Assembly: GCF_014643735.1 (NCBI RefSeq)
Contig: NZ_BMKA01000004.1
Coordinates: 291,792-355,791 of the forward strand
Length of the DNA stretch: 64,000 nt
Source: Neptunicoccus cionae
GTDB taxonomy: Bacteria > Pseudomonadota > Alphaproteobacteria > Rhodobacterales > Rhodobacteraceae
Direction of reading: 5' to 3'
Made by a program: the position numbers and the translations under genes. Shown here piece by piece: positions 34,438-43,738 of this stretch (its first letter is position 1; the number at the start of each line of letters is the position of its first letter). A model generated the notes under the pieces. That model did no database searches. It saw nothing but the letters and a program-made list of their open reading frames with translations, and was not told the DNA's origin.

Positions 34438-35091
34438 TTAATAGGACCCTGCACTGTTCAGCAGGGCGCGCCCCCGCGCGATGAACAGACGGGCCAGAGT
34501 TACCACGGCGACAATGGCGATCAGGCCAAGGTAGCGTTCGTAAATGCCGTCGATGCCGGTGGGCAGGAAAAAGAAAACCGGCGCGGATAGGGTCCAGACG
34601 ATGGCCACGCCAATCAGCGTATAGCCATAAGCCGCGCTCGCACGATGCGCCCCTTTTGCCATTCCGATGGGGATCAATGTCATCAAGATGCCGAGTACAT
34701 AGACAAGGTAGATATGGATCACCACACCGTCATTATCACTGTCGCCATATTCGTTCCGCGCACCAATCAAAAACACGATCAGCCCGAGCAAAGCAAACCC
34801 GACGGCGCCAAGGCTCCAGATCCAGCCGCCCAGATGCACATGGGCCGACAGCAGCGCAATCGAGATCAGCGCGGCGGCGAAAGCGTATATGCCGATATCA
34901 ACGATGAACTCGTATTTGCCCGCACCAAGATCGCTGATCGTATCCGCGATCCAGTCGTGATCAGGAACGATGATGTCCGCAATTAGGATCGACAAGCCAA
35001 GCACAACACACCCAAAAATGGCAAAGGCGCCCAAACCGATGAGCAACTTAGGCTGGTCATGCACCTGCGGAGTCGTAGCTTCATCGCTCAT
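34438..35091 (-). CDS. DUF998-like multi-pass membrane protein
   Basis: A 217-residue protein with six to seven predicted membrane helices. The pattern of DISDLG-like residues after helix 1 (WIADTISDLGAGKYEFIVD) and a conserved small-residue helix 3 fits the DUF998 family, whose function is unknown. It lies upstream of mscS in the same direction, 67 bp away, and might be co-transcribed. Confidence 0.7.
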   Translation of the reverse strand: MSDEATTPQVHDQPKLLIGLGAFAIFGCVVLGLSILIADIIVPDHDWIADTISDLGAGKYEFIVDIGIYAFAAALISIALLSAHVHLGGWIWSLGAVGFALLGLIVFLIGARNEYGDSDNDGVVIHIYLVYVLGILMTLIPIGMAKGAHRASAAYGYTLIGVAIVWTLSAPVFFFLPTGIDGIYERYLGLIAIVAVVTLARLFIARGRALLNSAGSY

Positions 35092-35415
35092 GTCACTGGG
35101 TCTCGTCGGTTCGTTCTAAATGCATGTGTTCTGGTGTGCTGGGTGGATCAGCGTTTCAGTCCGCTAAACCTGTCCCTGCAACCACAACGTATTGACCAAG
35201 ATATTGGTTCCCCTTTTACAGGCGTAATTCGGCCAGCGCTCCCGCGTGATGGTTTTTCGATCCTGTGCAAAACGCTCAAGGGTGATTCTCCCTGCGTCCC
35301 TGAAGACTGCTTCCGGCGGGCATTTGTTGGGCTCTGCGGGGATGTTTCTGGAAATTGCACGACCGCTCTATCGTCCGGTTTTTAAAGCATTATGCGGACA
35401 CTACTCAGATTTTAT
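35092..35415. other. Intergenic region without recognisable gene
   Basis: These 324 bp separate the divergent DUF998-like and MarR genes. Open frames here have no ribosome sites or family resemblance. Apart from the two MarR-type operators that begin at 35416, nothing clear was seen. Confidence 0.5.
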
Positions 35416-35450
35416 GTGATAATGTCACGAAAATTAGGTGACTTTATCAC
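35416..35450. promoter_or_regulatory. Twin MarR operators
   Basis: GTGATAATGTCAC (35416-35428) and GTGACTTTATCAC (35438-35450) are each palindromic (GTGA/TCAC arms) and are inverted copies of each other with one mismatch. Their centres are 22 bp apart, two helical turns. They lie 36-71 bp before the MarR start codon, where a bound dimer pair would block the promoter. Confidence 0.7.
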
Positions 35451-35486
35451 GTAATGAGGTACACATGTTAACCAGGAGGACAGGGA

Positions 35487-35999
35487 ATGCCGGATTTAAA
35501 GATGCAGATTGACGATGCGCCATTGGTGCACGGACCCCAGATTGAGAACCTTTCAGGGGCTCTGAGTTTCCGTATTTCCCGCCTCGCTGCAATAAACGAG
35601 CGGAACGGTTCCCATCATTTTCGCAATCAGCTTGGTGTGAGCCTGTCGGAATGGCGTGTCATCGGTTTAGTGGCGGAATCCGAACCGATGCTGACCAGCA
35701 CCCTGCGGGAAATACTTGTGATGGACCACGGACTGCTGAGCCGCGTGGTGAAAGAGTTGATCGCACGGGGATTGCTGTCCAGCCAGGCTTGTCAGACGGA
35801 CAAACGGCAGATTGAGCTGACCCTGACGTCAGAGGGCCGCCGCCTTCACAATGACTGTATTTCTTTCACAATTGAACGCAACGCGGTGATGGCATCCGTG
35901 CTGTCCCCTGATGAGCAGGCGGAGCTTAACCGCCTGTTGGACGTGATGATTGCCCACAACGCCACCTTGCTGAAATCCAAACAGGATCCGAGATCATGA
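35487..35999 (+). CDS. MarR family transcriptional regulator
   Basis: A 170-residue MarR regulator with the central winged helix (LTSTLREILVMDHGLLSRVVKELIARGLL) and wing (DKRQIELTLTSEGRRL). AGGAGGA lies upstream of the ATG. The stop overlaps the ATG of the TRAP permease gene (ATGA, 35996-35999), so regulator and transporter form one operon. Two palindromic operators upstream imply that it represses its own operon until an aromatic or amide-type ligand binds. The ligand is unknown. Confidence 0.88.
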   Translation: MPDLKMQIDDAPLVHGPQIENLSGALSFRISRLAAINERNGSHHFRNQLGVSLSEWRVIGLVAESEPMLTSTLREILVMDHGLLSRVVKELIARGLLSSQACQTDKRQIELTLTSEGRRLHNDCISFTIERNAVMASVLSPDEQAELNRLLDVMIAHNATLLKSKQDPRS

Positions 36000-37885
36000 C
36001 CAATACGTTGCTGGCCCCCAGAAACCCGTTACAGATCCTCGGTCGAGGGCTTGCTGTAGTGTTTTCGCTGATCATCATTGCGGTGATCGCTTTCTTTGTC
36101 ATCGACGAAGCCAACGCCCGTTTCGGGGTTATGGCAATTAGCCTCGCTGTGGTTGCGCTGACGTCGGACAAGGGGCGGATGGGCCGCTTGGGTTGGGTGC
36201 TTGATCTCGGCCTAATGCTTGCGTTCTTGTATTCGGCTGTGTGGTTTTTTCGGGTGAAAGAAGAACTTTACACCGGCTTTTTCACCGCGACCCCTGAAAA
36301 CATCGTGGCGGGGCTGGCTGGCATGTTGGCAATCCTTGTCCTGTCGATCCGCGCTTGGGGGGTGTCCCTTGCGATCATGGCGGTTGTCTTTGTCGTGTTC
36401 GGTTTTGCGGGACCATATCTGCCAGGTATTTTGGAACACTTCGGCATGGATTTGGCCGGTTTCATGCAAATCGGCTGGTATTCGTTTGACGGTGTTTTTG
36501 GCCGCGTGACCGGTCTGGTGGCGGACAATGTTCTGATCTTCCTGATTTTTGGCGCGGTGCTGGAGCGGACTGGCGCAGGTGAAAGTCTGATCCATCTGTC
36601 CACCGCCCTCACAGCGCGTATTCGTGGCGGCGCGGCCCATGCAGCAATTGTCGCCTCGGCTGTGTTTGGCATGATGAGCGGAAGCGTTGCAGCCAATATT
36701 GCGGGGACTGGCGTGTTTACGATCCCGATGATCAAACGTCAGGGGTTCTCCAAGAACTTCGCCGGCGCGGTCGAAACAGCAGCTTCTTCGGGGGGGCAAT
36801 TGACGCCGCCTATTATGGCTGCTGCGGTTTTTGTGATGGCTGATCTTGTTGGGATGCCTTTTGTGATGGTCATGGCAGCAGCTGCGATACCTGCGCTGTT
36901 TAAATACATCGGCCTGTTCGCACAGGTGTACGCCGAGGCGATCCGTCTGGATATCAAAAACCTGCCGGAAGATCAGATCCCTAAAATTACTGCGCGGGAC
37001 TGGCTAAATTCTGCGCTGGTTTTCGTGCCGATCGGCGCTTTGATGGTGGCGTTTATTTCTGGCAAGAGCCCGGCGATGGCAGGTCTTTACGGGTTGCTGA
37101 CCGCGATCATCATGGGCGCTTTGCTGAACCCTGATTTCCGGCGCGAGCCTAAACGGATTGTTCATGCGCTCGCCGATGGGGGTGTCAGTGCTGCGCAAAT
37201 TATTCTTGCGGTCGGGGTGATTGGCATGGTGCTGGCCGTGGTGAACGAAACCGGCGTGGCGATCCGTTTTGCGACTTCTATCGCGGCGGCTGGGGAAAGC
37301 AGTCTTATTCTGGCGCTGATCCTTGCCATGTTCGGGGCGCTGATCCTTGGCATGGGGCTGCCTACGCTTCCGGCCTACCTGATCATCGCGATTATGATTG
37401 CGCCTGCGATCATCAAAGCCGGAGTGGAACCGATCGCCGCCCATATGTTCGTTCTCTATTTCGCAGTCTACTCGTCGATTGTGCCACCGATTGCCTATGG
37501 GTGTTACGTGGCCGCGCCAATTGCAGGGGGCAACCCGCTGGCCACGTCGTTTGTTGCGCTGCGCATATCGGTCATCGGTTTGGTGGTGCCTTACGTCTTT
37601 GTCTATTCGCCCTCGATCCTGCTGGTTGCTGACGGATTCTCATGGGTGGAATTTGCTTGCACGATACTGCGCCTGCTGGCGGCTGTTTGGATGCTCGCCA
37701 GCGCCTTGGGCGGAGCTGATCCACGGGTGGGACGCTTGGGTGTCGGGCAGCGTAGCATCCGGCTTTTGATCGGCGCCGCTGCAATGATGCCGCTGATTTA
37801 CCTGTGGGCACCTGCGGTCATTGCAACCCTTGCAGTGGGGCTGTTTTCTAAAACGCCGACAACGACGGCCCCACTCAAAACCTGA
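35996..37885 (+). CDS. TRAP transporter fused 4TM/12TM permease (TAXI-associated), second system
   Basis: A 629-residue fused TRAP permease related to the one at 16536. The shared core reads FGMMSGSVAANIAGTGVFTIP and AASSGGQLTPPIMAAAVF. The ATG lies within the MarR stop (4-bp overlap). The second half ends with GMGLPTLPAYLIIAIM, the re-entrant hairpin of the 12TM part. It works with the TAXI protein encoded 32 bp downstream and probably imports a carboxylate or amide handled by the amidase and amidohydrolase that follow. Confidence 0.9.
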   Translation: MTNTLLAPRNPLQILGRGLAVVFSLIIIAVIAFFVIDEANARFGVMAISLAVVALTSDKGRMGRLGWVLDLGLMLAFLYSAVWFFRVKEELYTGFFTATPENIVAGLAGMLAILVLSIRAWGVSLAIMAVVFVVFGFAGPYLPGILEHFGMDLAGFMQIGWYSFDGVFGRVTGLVADNVLIFLIFGAVLERTGAGESLIHLSTALTARIRGGAAHAAIVASAVFGMMSGSVAANIAGTGVFTIPMIKRQGFSKNFAGAVETAASSGGQLTPPIMAAAVFVMADLVGMPFVMVMAAAAIPALFKYIGLFAQVYAEAIRLDIKNLPEDQIPKITARDWLNSALVFVPIGALMVAFISGKSPAMAGLYGLLTAIIMGALLNPDFRREPKRIVHALADGGVSAAQIILAVGVIGMVLAVVNETGVAIRFATSIAAAGESSLILALILAMFGALILGMGLPTLPAYLIIAIMIAPAIIKAGVEPIAAHMFVLYFAVYSSIVPPIAYGCYVAAPIAGGNPLATSFVALRISVIGLVVPYVFVYSPSILLVADGFSWVEFACTILRLLAAVWMLASALGGADPRVGRLGVGQRSIRLLIGAAAMMPLIYLWAPAVIATLAVGLFSKTPTTTAPLKT

Positions 37886-37917
37886 AATTTCAATTCAATC
37901 AACGGGAGTATACTTGA

Positions 37918-38931
37918 ATGTTAAATCTTATAACTAAAGCTAAGGGCCTGACGCTCGCCGGTGTTTTGGCAGTAACGCTGCCAGCAACCGCTGCTGTTGC
38001 AGATCTTTATAAAGTAACCTCTACCGCACCCGGCATGTCCCCGTTCGTGGTGAATACCGCAATCGCGAAAGTGGTGAACAAGCATGTGGATGACGTAGAG
38101 TTTCAGGTCCGCGCCACCGGGGCAGCGACCAAACACATGGTTGATGCGGGCATGGGGAAAGTAGACTTCTTGTTCGGGTCCTCAACGATCAACTGGCTGA
38201 TGGCGGAAAACATTGGCCCATTTAAAAACATGGCCAAAGCACCGGAGATTGAAAAGAATATCGGCATGATCTTTGCCTACCAGATCGGCCCGTACCATTA
38301 CGTGACGCGGGCGGATTCCGGTATTGAGACGCTGGCTGATTTCAAGGGGCGCACCGTATTCGCGGGCCCTCCGGGCGGGGCTGCAAAGAACGTCGTGCTG
38401 CGTAATATAGAATCTGCGACAGGGATCAAAGCGGATGAGATGAAGGTGCAAACCTTCGGGTTTGATGCGGCTATTCAGGCGTTTCAGGACGACAAAATCG
38501 ACGTGATTGTTTTGCCGACAAACATGCCAAGCCCGCCGATCCAGCAGTTTGCGCTGACCAAGGAAATTCGCATTCTTGATGTGGACATCGACAAGCTGAC
38601 CATCAACGCCAAAACCGGTGGGACGGTGAACACCATCGCCGGCGACACTTATGGTAGCAATCAGGTTGGCGGAGACGCGCGCACCCACGGGGCTGTGGTG
38701 AACTTCTCGGCGGGGATGCACGTGGACGAAGAGGTCGTCTATCAGGTCACCAAAGCGATCTGGGAGAATATCGACGAAATCCACGAGACAGCGATTTGGA
38801 TGCCCTCGACCGTGCGCAAAGAAGATGCGTTGCAGCAAATTGCCAGCCGCTTGCATCCGGGCGCCGAACGCTACTACCGTGAAATGGGCTGGGAAATTCC
38901 AGAACCAGTGACCTTTGGTAAAGCGGACTGA
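37918..38931 (+). CDS. TRAP transporter TAXI-family substrate-binding protein, second system
   Basis: A 337-residue TAXI binding protein with a Sec-type signal (about 1-28, ending AAVA). Mature motifs parallel the first TAXI protein: STAPGMSPFVVNTAIAKV, GPPGGAAKNVVLRNI and FQDDKIDVIVLPTNMPSPP. CGGGAG lies about 9 bases before the ATG. A stem-loop follows at 38944. It is the periplasmic receptor for the permease at 35996. Confidence 0.9.
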   Translation: MLNLITKAKGLTLAGVLAVTLPATAAVADLYKVTSTAPGMSPFVVNTAIAKVVNKHVDDVEFQVRATGAATKHMVDAGMGKVDFLFGSSTINWLMAENIGPFKNMAKAPEIEKNIGMIFAYQIGPYHYVTRADSGIETLADFKGRTVFAGPPGGAAKNVVLRNIESATGIKADEMKVQTFGFDAAIQAFQDDKIDVIVLPTNMPSPPIQQFALTKEIRILDVDIDKLTINAKTGGTVNTIAGDTYGSNQVGGDARTHGAVVNFSAGMHVDEEVVYQVTKAIWENIDEIHETAIWMPSTVRKEDALQQIASRLHPGAERYYREMGWEIPEPVTFGKAD

Positions 38932-38943
38932 TAAAATAAAATC

Positions 38944-38977
38944 GGCCTGCGCCCTGATCAAAGATCCGGCGCAGGCC
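38944..38977 (+). terminator. Stem-loop after the second TAXI gene
   Basis: GGCCTGCGCC (38944-38953) pairs with GGCGCAGGCC (38968-38977); an inner GATC-AAA-GATC can extend the structure. It sits 12 bp after the TAXI stop, and TTCCCTTAC follows. It precedes the amidase gene by 75 bp. Confidence 0.7.
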
Positions 38978-39052
38978 TTCCCTTACATATAATGAATTGG
39001 GGCAATCGCAGCGGATGCCTCTGAACCCAAAGCCCCAAGCGCTGGAGACACG

Positions 39053-40501
39053 ATGGCCGAGACAACACACAGAGATTTCACCGGCGATGATCTGTCGTCC
39101 TTGCAAGCCTATGAGGTGGTCGATCTTCTTAAACGTAAAGAGGTCTCCCCGAAGGAATTGCTCGACGTTAGTTTTGCGCGGATCGAAGCGGTAAGCCCAG
39201 CGATCAATGCCAGCCCGACGATCTGTCCGTCCCGTGCGTATGAAGCCGCCAACAAATTAGACTATACCAACGCGGATCACGCGGGTTGGATCGGTGGGCT
39301 GCCGCTCGGGATTAAGGATCTCACTCCGGTGAAGGGGGTGCGCACTACATTTGGAACACGCGGTCTGGGGGATCATATCCCCGATGCCAGTGACCCGCTG
39401 GTAGAGCGGCTGGAAAAGCGCGGCGGTATAGTGGTTGGCAAAACCAACACGCCGGAATTCGGGGCGGGGGGCAACACCTTCAACGATGTTTTCGGCCCGA
39501 CCCGCAACCCTTGGGACACACGGCTGAATGCGGGGGGATCTTCTGGCGGTGCGGCAGCATCGATTGCGGCTGGTGAGGTTTGGCTGAGCCATGGTTCGGA
39601 TCACGGTGGCAGCTTGCGTACACCGGCTGCTTTTTGCGGCGTGGTGGGTATGCGCCCCAGCCCCGGACGGATCAGCAGCGGGAACTTTGATAACCTCTAC
39701 ATGATCGAAGGCGCACAGGGGCCGATGGCCCGTTCCACGCGGGATTGCGCCTTGTTTCTGGATGCGATGGCGGGTTTTGACAGACGCTATCCCTTGTCGA
39801 TCCCCGCGCCTGAGGGGTCTTTTCAGGACGCAGTGCTGCGGGCAGATAGCAAGTTGCGCATCGCTTATTCACCGGATCTGAACGGATTTTCGCCGGTGGA
39901 TACCGAAGTTTCCCAACACCTTGAAGGGGTGCTGGGGCTGTTAACGCGGGAGGGGGCGGTTGTAGAGCAAACATGCCCCGATCTGACTGGCCTTGAAACC
40001 GCATACCGCAGCTTACGCGGTTTAATGTGGGCTGCGATGGGGCAGGGGGTTGCACCCCAGATCCGCGCCCACTTCAAAGATACGCTTGAAGAAAACATCG
40101 CCAGCGGCGAGTCCTTGGGCGTGTCGGACATTGCATCTGCCCACCGGACCCGCTCTGGAATTTACACGCGCATGGTCGGGTTGTTTGAACATTTTGACGT
40201 GCTGGCCTGTCCCACTGTTGGGTGTTTGCCCCACGCACAAAGCGAAGAATGGGTGCAACGTGTGGGGGGAGTTACCTTTGACGATTATCTTGGCTGGCTG
40301 CGCTTTGCGTATCTTGCCACCGTCACAGGGTTGCCTGCGATTTCCGTGCCGGTTGGGATCGGTCCACGAGGACTGCCTGTGGCGATTCAACTGATCGGTA
40401 AACCACGTGGAGAAGCTGATCTGCTTGCCGCCGCCCGCGCCGTGGAAATGGCTGTCGGTGGTCCGCTTGGCCCGATTGATCCCAACGTGACGCACTCCTA
40501 A
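39053..40501 (+). CDS. Amidase (amidase-signature family)
   Basis: A 482-residue amidase-signature hydrolase. The catalytic Lys is in GIKDLTPVKG (about 86). The cis-Ser lies in LNAGGSSGGAAASIAAG (about 160-176), and the nucleophile Ser in GSDHGGSLRTPAAF, where the usual GSDGGGS has His in place of one Gly. It hydrolyses an amide in the cytoplasm. The start is ATG 39053. It follows the TAXI TRAP genes and precedes an amidohydrolase, suggesting a short route for an imported amide or N-acyl compound. Confidence 0.9.
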   Translation: MAETTHRDFTGDDLSSLQAYEVVDLLKRKEVSPKELLDVSFARIEAVSPAINASPTICPSRAYEAANKLDYTNADHAGWIGGLPLGIKDLTPVKGVRTTFGTRGLGDHIPDASDPLVERLEKRGGIVVGKTNTPEFGAGGNTFNDVFGPTRNPWDTRLNAGGSSGGAAASIAAGEVWLSHGSDHGGSLRTPAAFCGVVGMRPSPGRISSGNFDNLYMIEGAQGPMARSTRDCALFLDAMAGFDRRYPLSIPAPEGSFQDAVLRADSKLRIAYSPDLNGFSPVDTEVSQHLEGVLGLLTREGAVVEQTCPDLTGLETAYRSLRGLMWAAMGQGVAPQIRAHFKDTLEENIASGESLGVSDIASAHRTRSGIYTRMVGLFEHFDVLACPTVGCLPHAQSEEWVQRVGGVTFDDYLGWLRFAYLATVTGLPAISVPVGIGPRGLPVAIQLIGKPRGEADLLAAARAVEMAVGGPLGPIDPNVTHS

Positions 40502-40533
40502 GCAGTGGCGCGTAGTCCAGGAAAGGTGCTGAA

Positions 40534-42180
40534 ATGCAAAAGGCGGATACGGTTTTTCTTGGTGGCAATATCCTGACACTAAATCCTTCACAGCCCCATG
40601 CGGAGGCGATTGCCGTTGCCAAAGGGCATGTGCTGGCATGTGGCAGCGACCAAGACATCGATGCCTTTGTGGGGCCGCAGACGCGGAAGGTCTCGTTCGG
40701 GGGGCGGTTTGTTATGCCCGGCTTGATCGAGTCCCATACCCATGCGCTTTGGGGGGCGTGCCGCGATTTGTTCGAGGTCTATGTTGGCTATACCGCCACA
40801 TCGCAAACCTTGGCGCAGGCGATCCGCAATCGCGCGGAGTCCACCGCAAAAGGCCTCTGGATCAGCGGCGGTCCGTGGCGTTATGAAATGCGCGACGAAC
40901 TGGGCATGTCACCACGGGACTGGCTCGATACACTGGCACCGGCCCATCCTGTGGCCCTGTTTGACACCAGCCAGCACGCGGTATGGTGTAATAGCCAAGC
41001 GCTCTCCCTATGTGGTTTTGATGAAGATAGCCCACCCATAGCAGGTGGTGTGATAGAGCGGGATGCAACCGGCAGACTGAGCGGAATGCTGGCCGAAGCG
41101 GCCCTTGCGCCGGTTCGTGGCAAAATCAAAGAAACACCGGAGCAACTGCGCGAAGCCTGCGATTATGCGCTGCGGTATCTTAACAGTCTGGGGTACACAG
41201 GTTTCAAGGAACCTATGGCAGATGAGAGGACACTTGCCGCCTATGCACAAGCCTGCGACGCGGGGCGCTGGAGTCTGCACGCCGCTGCCCATATCACAGC
41301 TTATTCGCCCCTTTCCGACGGAAATGTACCGTTGGATGAAATAAACCGGTTGCGAAACACCTACACTCGGGATGATCTGCGACTGGATTACGCGAAGCTG
41401 TTTCTGGACGGGGTGGCGCCAGCTCATACTGCGTCTTTTCTCGATCCCTACCAGCCTGCGGTGGGCTATGATCCGGACTCTCACGATCCTGATGCGACTT
41501 TGCTGATGTCCCCATCGGATCTTAATGACAAGGTGACAGAACTGGACCGGCACGGCTATGTGGTCAAGATGCACGCGGTCGGGGATAACGCAATCCGCAA
41601 GGGGCTGGACGCGATAGAGGCAGCGCGACGGACCAACGGTTTTTCCGGCTTGCGCCATGAAATTGCCCATTCCGCCTTTGTCAGCGACGCGGATTTACCC
41701 CGTTTCGCCGTGCTCGACGCTGTTGCCGAAGTGTCTCCGAAGCTTTGGATGCCAAACGCCGCGACCCCGTCACAAAAGGCAGTTTTGAACGCAGAGCAGA
41801 TGAACCGCCTGCACCGTATACGCGATTTGCTGGACGCGGGTGCAGAGGTTATCTTCGCCACGGACTGGCCCGCGAGCGCACCGGACGCCGACCCGTGGAG
41901 TGGTCTGGCAGGCATGTTGAACCGGCAAGATCCCACAAAAAAGTTTTCCGGCACCATGAACGGGGCGCAGTCTGTCCCGCTGGATTGCGCGCTGGACCTG
42001 TTCACAAAAAACGCCGCCCGCGCAATCGGTCTTGGAGGTCAGACGTCGATCCTTCGGGAGGGGGCATTTGCAGACTTTATCGTGCTAAACGGTGATATCC
42101 AAACGCTGACACCGGCGGAAATCGGCGCGATTGAGGTGCAAGAGACCGTCTGGAAGGGCAATACAGTTTTCGCGCGTTAG
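40534..42180 (+). CDS. Amidohydrolase family protein (YtcJ-like)
   Basis: A 548-residue metal-dependent hydrolase of the amidohydrolase superfamily, amidohydrolase-3/YtcJ group. It shows the HxH metal motif in LIESHTHALWG (about 67-69), a later MHAVGDNA (about 345) and a C-terminal ATDWPAS (about 444). Relatives cleave cyclic or N-acyl amides. It starts 32 bp after the amidase, so the two enzymes probably act in sequence or on related bonds. The precise substrate is not predictable. Confidence 0.87.
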   Translation: MQKADTVFLGGNILTLNPSQPHAEAIAVAKGHVLACGSDQDIDAFVGPQTRKVSFGGRFVMPGLIESHTHALWGACRDLFEVYVGYTATSQTLAQAIRNRAESTAKGLWISGGPWRYEMRDELGMSPRDWLDTLAPAHPVALFDTSQHAVWCNSQALSLCGFDEDSPPIAGGVIERDATGRLSGMLAEAALAPVRGKIKETPEQLREACDYALRYLNSLGYTGFKEPMADERTLAAYAQACDAGRWSLHAAAHITAYSPLSDGNVPLDEINRLRNTYTRDDLRLDYAKLFLDGVAPAHTASFLDPYQPAVGYDPDSHDPDATLLMSPSDLNDKVTELDRHGYVVKMHAVGDNAIRKGLDAIEAARRTNGFSGLRHEIAHSAFVSDADLPRFAVLDAVAEVSPKLWMPNAATPSQKAVLNAEQMNRLHRIRDLLDAGAEVIFATDWPASAPDADPWSGLAGMLNRQDPTKKFSGTMNGAQSVPLDCALDLFTKNAARAIGLGGQTSILREGAFADFIVLNGDIQTLTPAEIGAIEVQETVWKGNTVFAR

Positions 42181-42191
42181 GGGGTTACTCT

Positions 42192-42422
42192 GTGATCAAA
42201 CGCGAAGTGTCTGCGAACGAAGGACACGCCCACATCTACATCAACGGAAAAAATAACGCGGGTTTACGGGAACTGGCATCACTTGCTATCTCCACTGTCT
42301 TTCTCCGCGAAAACGCGCTGACCTTCACGCTGATTGCATACGATCACAGCACTTGGGTCACACCAACAGGCGATTTGATCGCATTTACCACTCCGGTGAT
42401 CCGGCCCGAAGCGCGCGGTTAG
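42192..42422 (+). CDS. Small hypothetical protein
   Basis: A 76-residue open frame beginning GTG at 42192, 11 bp after the amidohydrolase stop, with AGGGGG 6-8 bases upstream. It has no signal peptide and no recognised motif; a beta-rich pattern ending in TPVIRPEARG is visible. Its operon position supports a real gene, perhaps an accessory or binding subunit. I do not recognise the family. Confidence 0.45.
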   Translation: MIKREVSANEGHAHIYINGKNNAGLRELASLAISTVFLRENALTFTLIAYDHSTWVTPTGDLIAFTTPVIRPEARG

Positions 42423-42496
42423 GGCGCTGGTCCAATAGATCTGCCACCTGTTGCTATGCTATTTCTGATTAAAAATGCGCCGTTCTGGCATTACTC

Positions 42497-42581
42497 TGTG
42501 CTTTTTTAGGGGCGCAGCCGGGGGTGTCCGTGTGGAGAATTGTGTTTTTCAGAAATTATTTCGCAAATCCACAAAAACACA
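42497..42581. promoter_or_regulatory. Repeated TGTGYTTTTT half-sites, candidate DeoR operators
   Basis: Three related sites lie before the ABC operon: TGTGCTTTTT (42497-42506), TGTGTTTTT (42541-42549) and its inverse AAAAACACA (42573-42581). The last two form an inverted repeat with 32 bp between half-site starts. DeoR proteins often bind spaced repeats and loop DNA, and a DeoR gene is in this operon. The rest of 42423-42717 shows no gene. Confidence 0.4.
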
Positions 42582-42717
42582 CTAATACATAAATATGCTC
42601 AAATCACATCGTGATTCGGGTCTGAAGAAACGCTGCATGTTCCGTGCCATTCCTTGGCTGTGGCAATGGTTTTTGGGGGACGATGCTGCGAAACTTGCAA
42701 ACAGGGAATTATACAAA

Positions 42718-43725
42718 ATGTACAAAAACACCATCAAACTTACCGCTTCCGCCGTAGCGCTTTGTGCGGCATCTTCTGCTTTCGCTGACTCTTTGACAGT
42801 CTACACCGCGCTTGAGGAAGAAGAGGTGGCGATCTATCTCGATGCAGCGAAGGCGGCGATGCCTGATCTGGAAATCGACGTGCTGCGCCTGTCCACCGGC
42901 AAGCTGGGCGCGCGTCTGCTGGCCGAAGCGGGCAATCCGCAGGCGGATGTTATCTGGGGCTGGGCTGTGACAGCCATGATGGACCCGCAGGTTCTGGAAT
43001 TGATGGCACCCGTGAAAATCGCCGGAACCGAGGCGCTGGCCCCGCAGTTCCGCGATACCGAGGATCGCTGGTTCGCGCAAATCGGTTATATGGGCGCATT
43101 CTGTGTGAACACCGCACGGCTGGAAGACAAAGGCTTGACCATGCCCACCAGCTGGGCCGATCTGGAAGCGCCTGAATTCAAGGGCGAGGTTCTGATGCCC
43201 GATCCAAATGAATCCGGCACGGGTTATTTGCATGTGAATGCGGTTCTGCAAGGCATGGGTGTGGAAAAAGGTTGGGCGCAGCTGGAAGCGGTCGATCCGA
43301 ACATGGCGCAATATACGTCTTCGGGGTCAAAGCCGTGTAAATCTGCCCGTACCGGCGAATATACCGTTGGCATCTCGCTGGCTTTCACCGCGATGCAATC
43401 CATCGAAGAGGGCTATCCTTTGGCCATGGTGTTCCCGTCCGAAGGTGTAGGCTATGAACTGGAAGCCTCCGGTATTCTGTCCAGCAGTGACCAGCAGGAA
43501 GAAGCGAAGAAGTTTCTGGACTGGACCATGTCCCCTGACGCGATTGAACTGTTCAGCCAGTACAAAGCGCTGGTGACTGTAGCGGGTGCAAAACCGTCTG
43601 AAACGGCCGTCAAAGCGGGATTGCCGAGTGATATTTCAACCGTGCTCGCCCCAGTAGATTTCGTAGAGTCTGCCGGTCGCCAGAACGAGATCAAAGCAGA
43701 GTGGCGCGAAAAGTTCGGTCGTTAA
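42718..43725 (+). CDS. ABC transporter substrate-binding protein (AfuA/PhnS2-type)
   Basis: A 335-residue periplasmic protein of the ferric-iron/2-aminoethylphosphonate/sugar-phosphate binding group. A signal peptide (about 1-23, ending SSAFA) precedes DSLTVYTALEEEEVAIYLDA. The motif TSSGSKPCKSARTGEYTVGI, with clustered Ser/Lys, is at the place where the phosphonate and hexose-phosphate binders hold phosphate. It lacks the paired Tyr ligands expected of true iron binders, as far as I can see. The ATG at 42718 fits the family; the frame extends upstream to 42595. A 12-bp stem-loop follows. With a DeoR regulator and an IMPase enzyme in the operon, an organophosphate ligand is likely. Confidence 0.8.
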   Translation: MYKNTIKLTASAVALCAASSAFADSLTVYTALEEEEVAIYLDAAKAAMPDLEIDVLRLSTGKLGARLLAEAGNPQADVIWGWAVTAMMDPQVLELMAPVKIAGTEALAPQFRDTEDRWFAQIGYMGAFCVNTARLEDKGLTMPTSWADLEAPEFKGEVLMPDPNESGTGYLHVNAVLQGMGVEKGWAQLEAVDPNMAQYTSSGSKPCKSARTGEYTVGISLAFTAMQSIEEGYPLAMVFPSEGVGYELEASGILSSSDQQEEAKKFLDWTMSPDAIELFSQYKALVTVAGAKPSETAVKAGLPSDISTVLAPVDFVESAGRQNEIKAEWREKFGR

Positions 43726-43738
43726 GCTGCCTCTTTTG

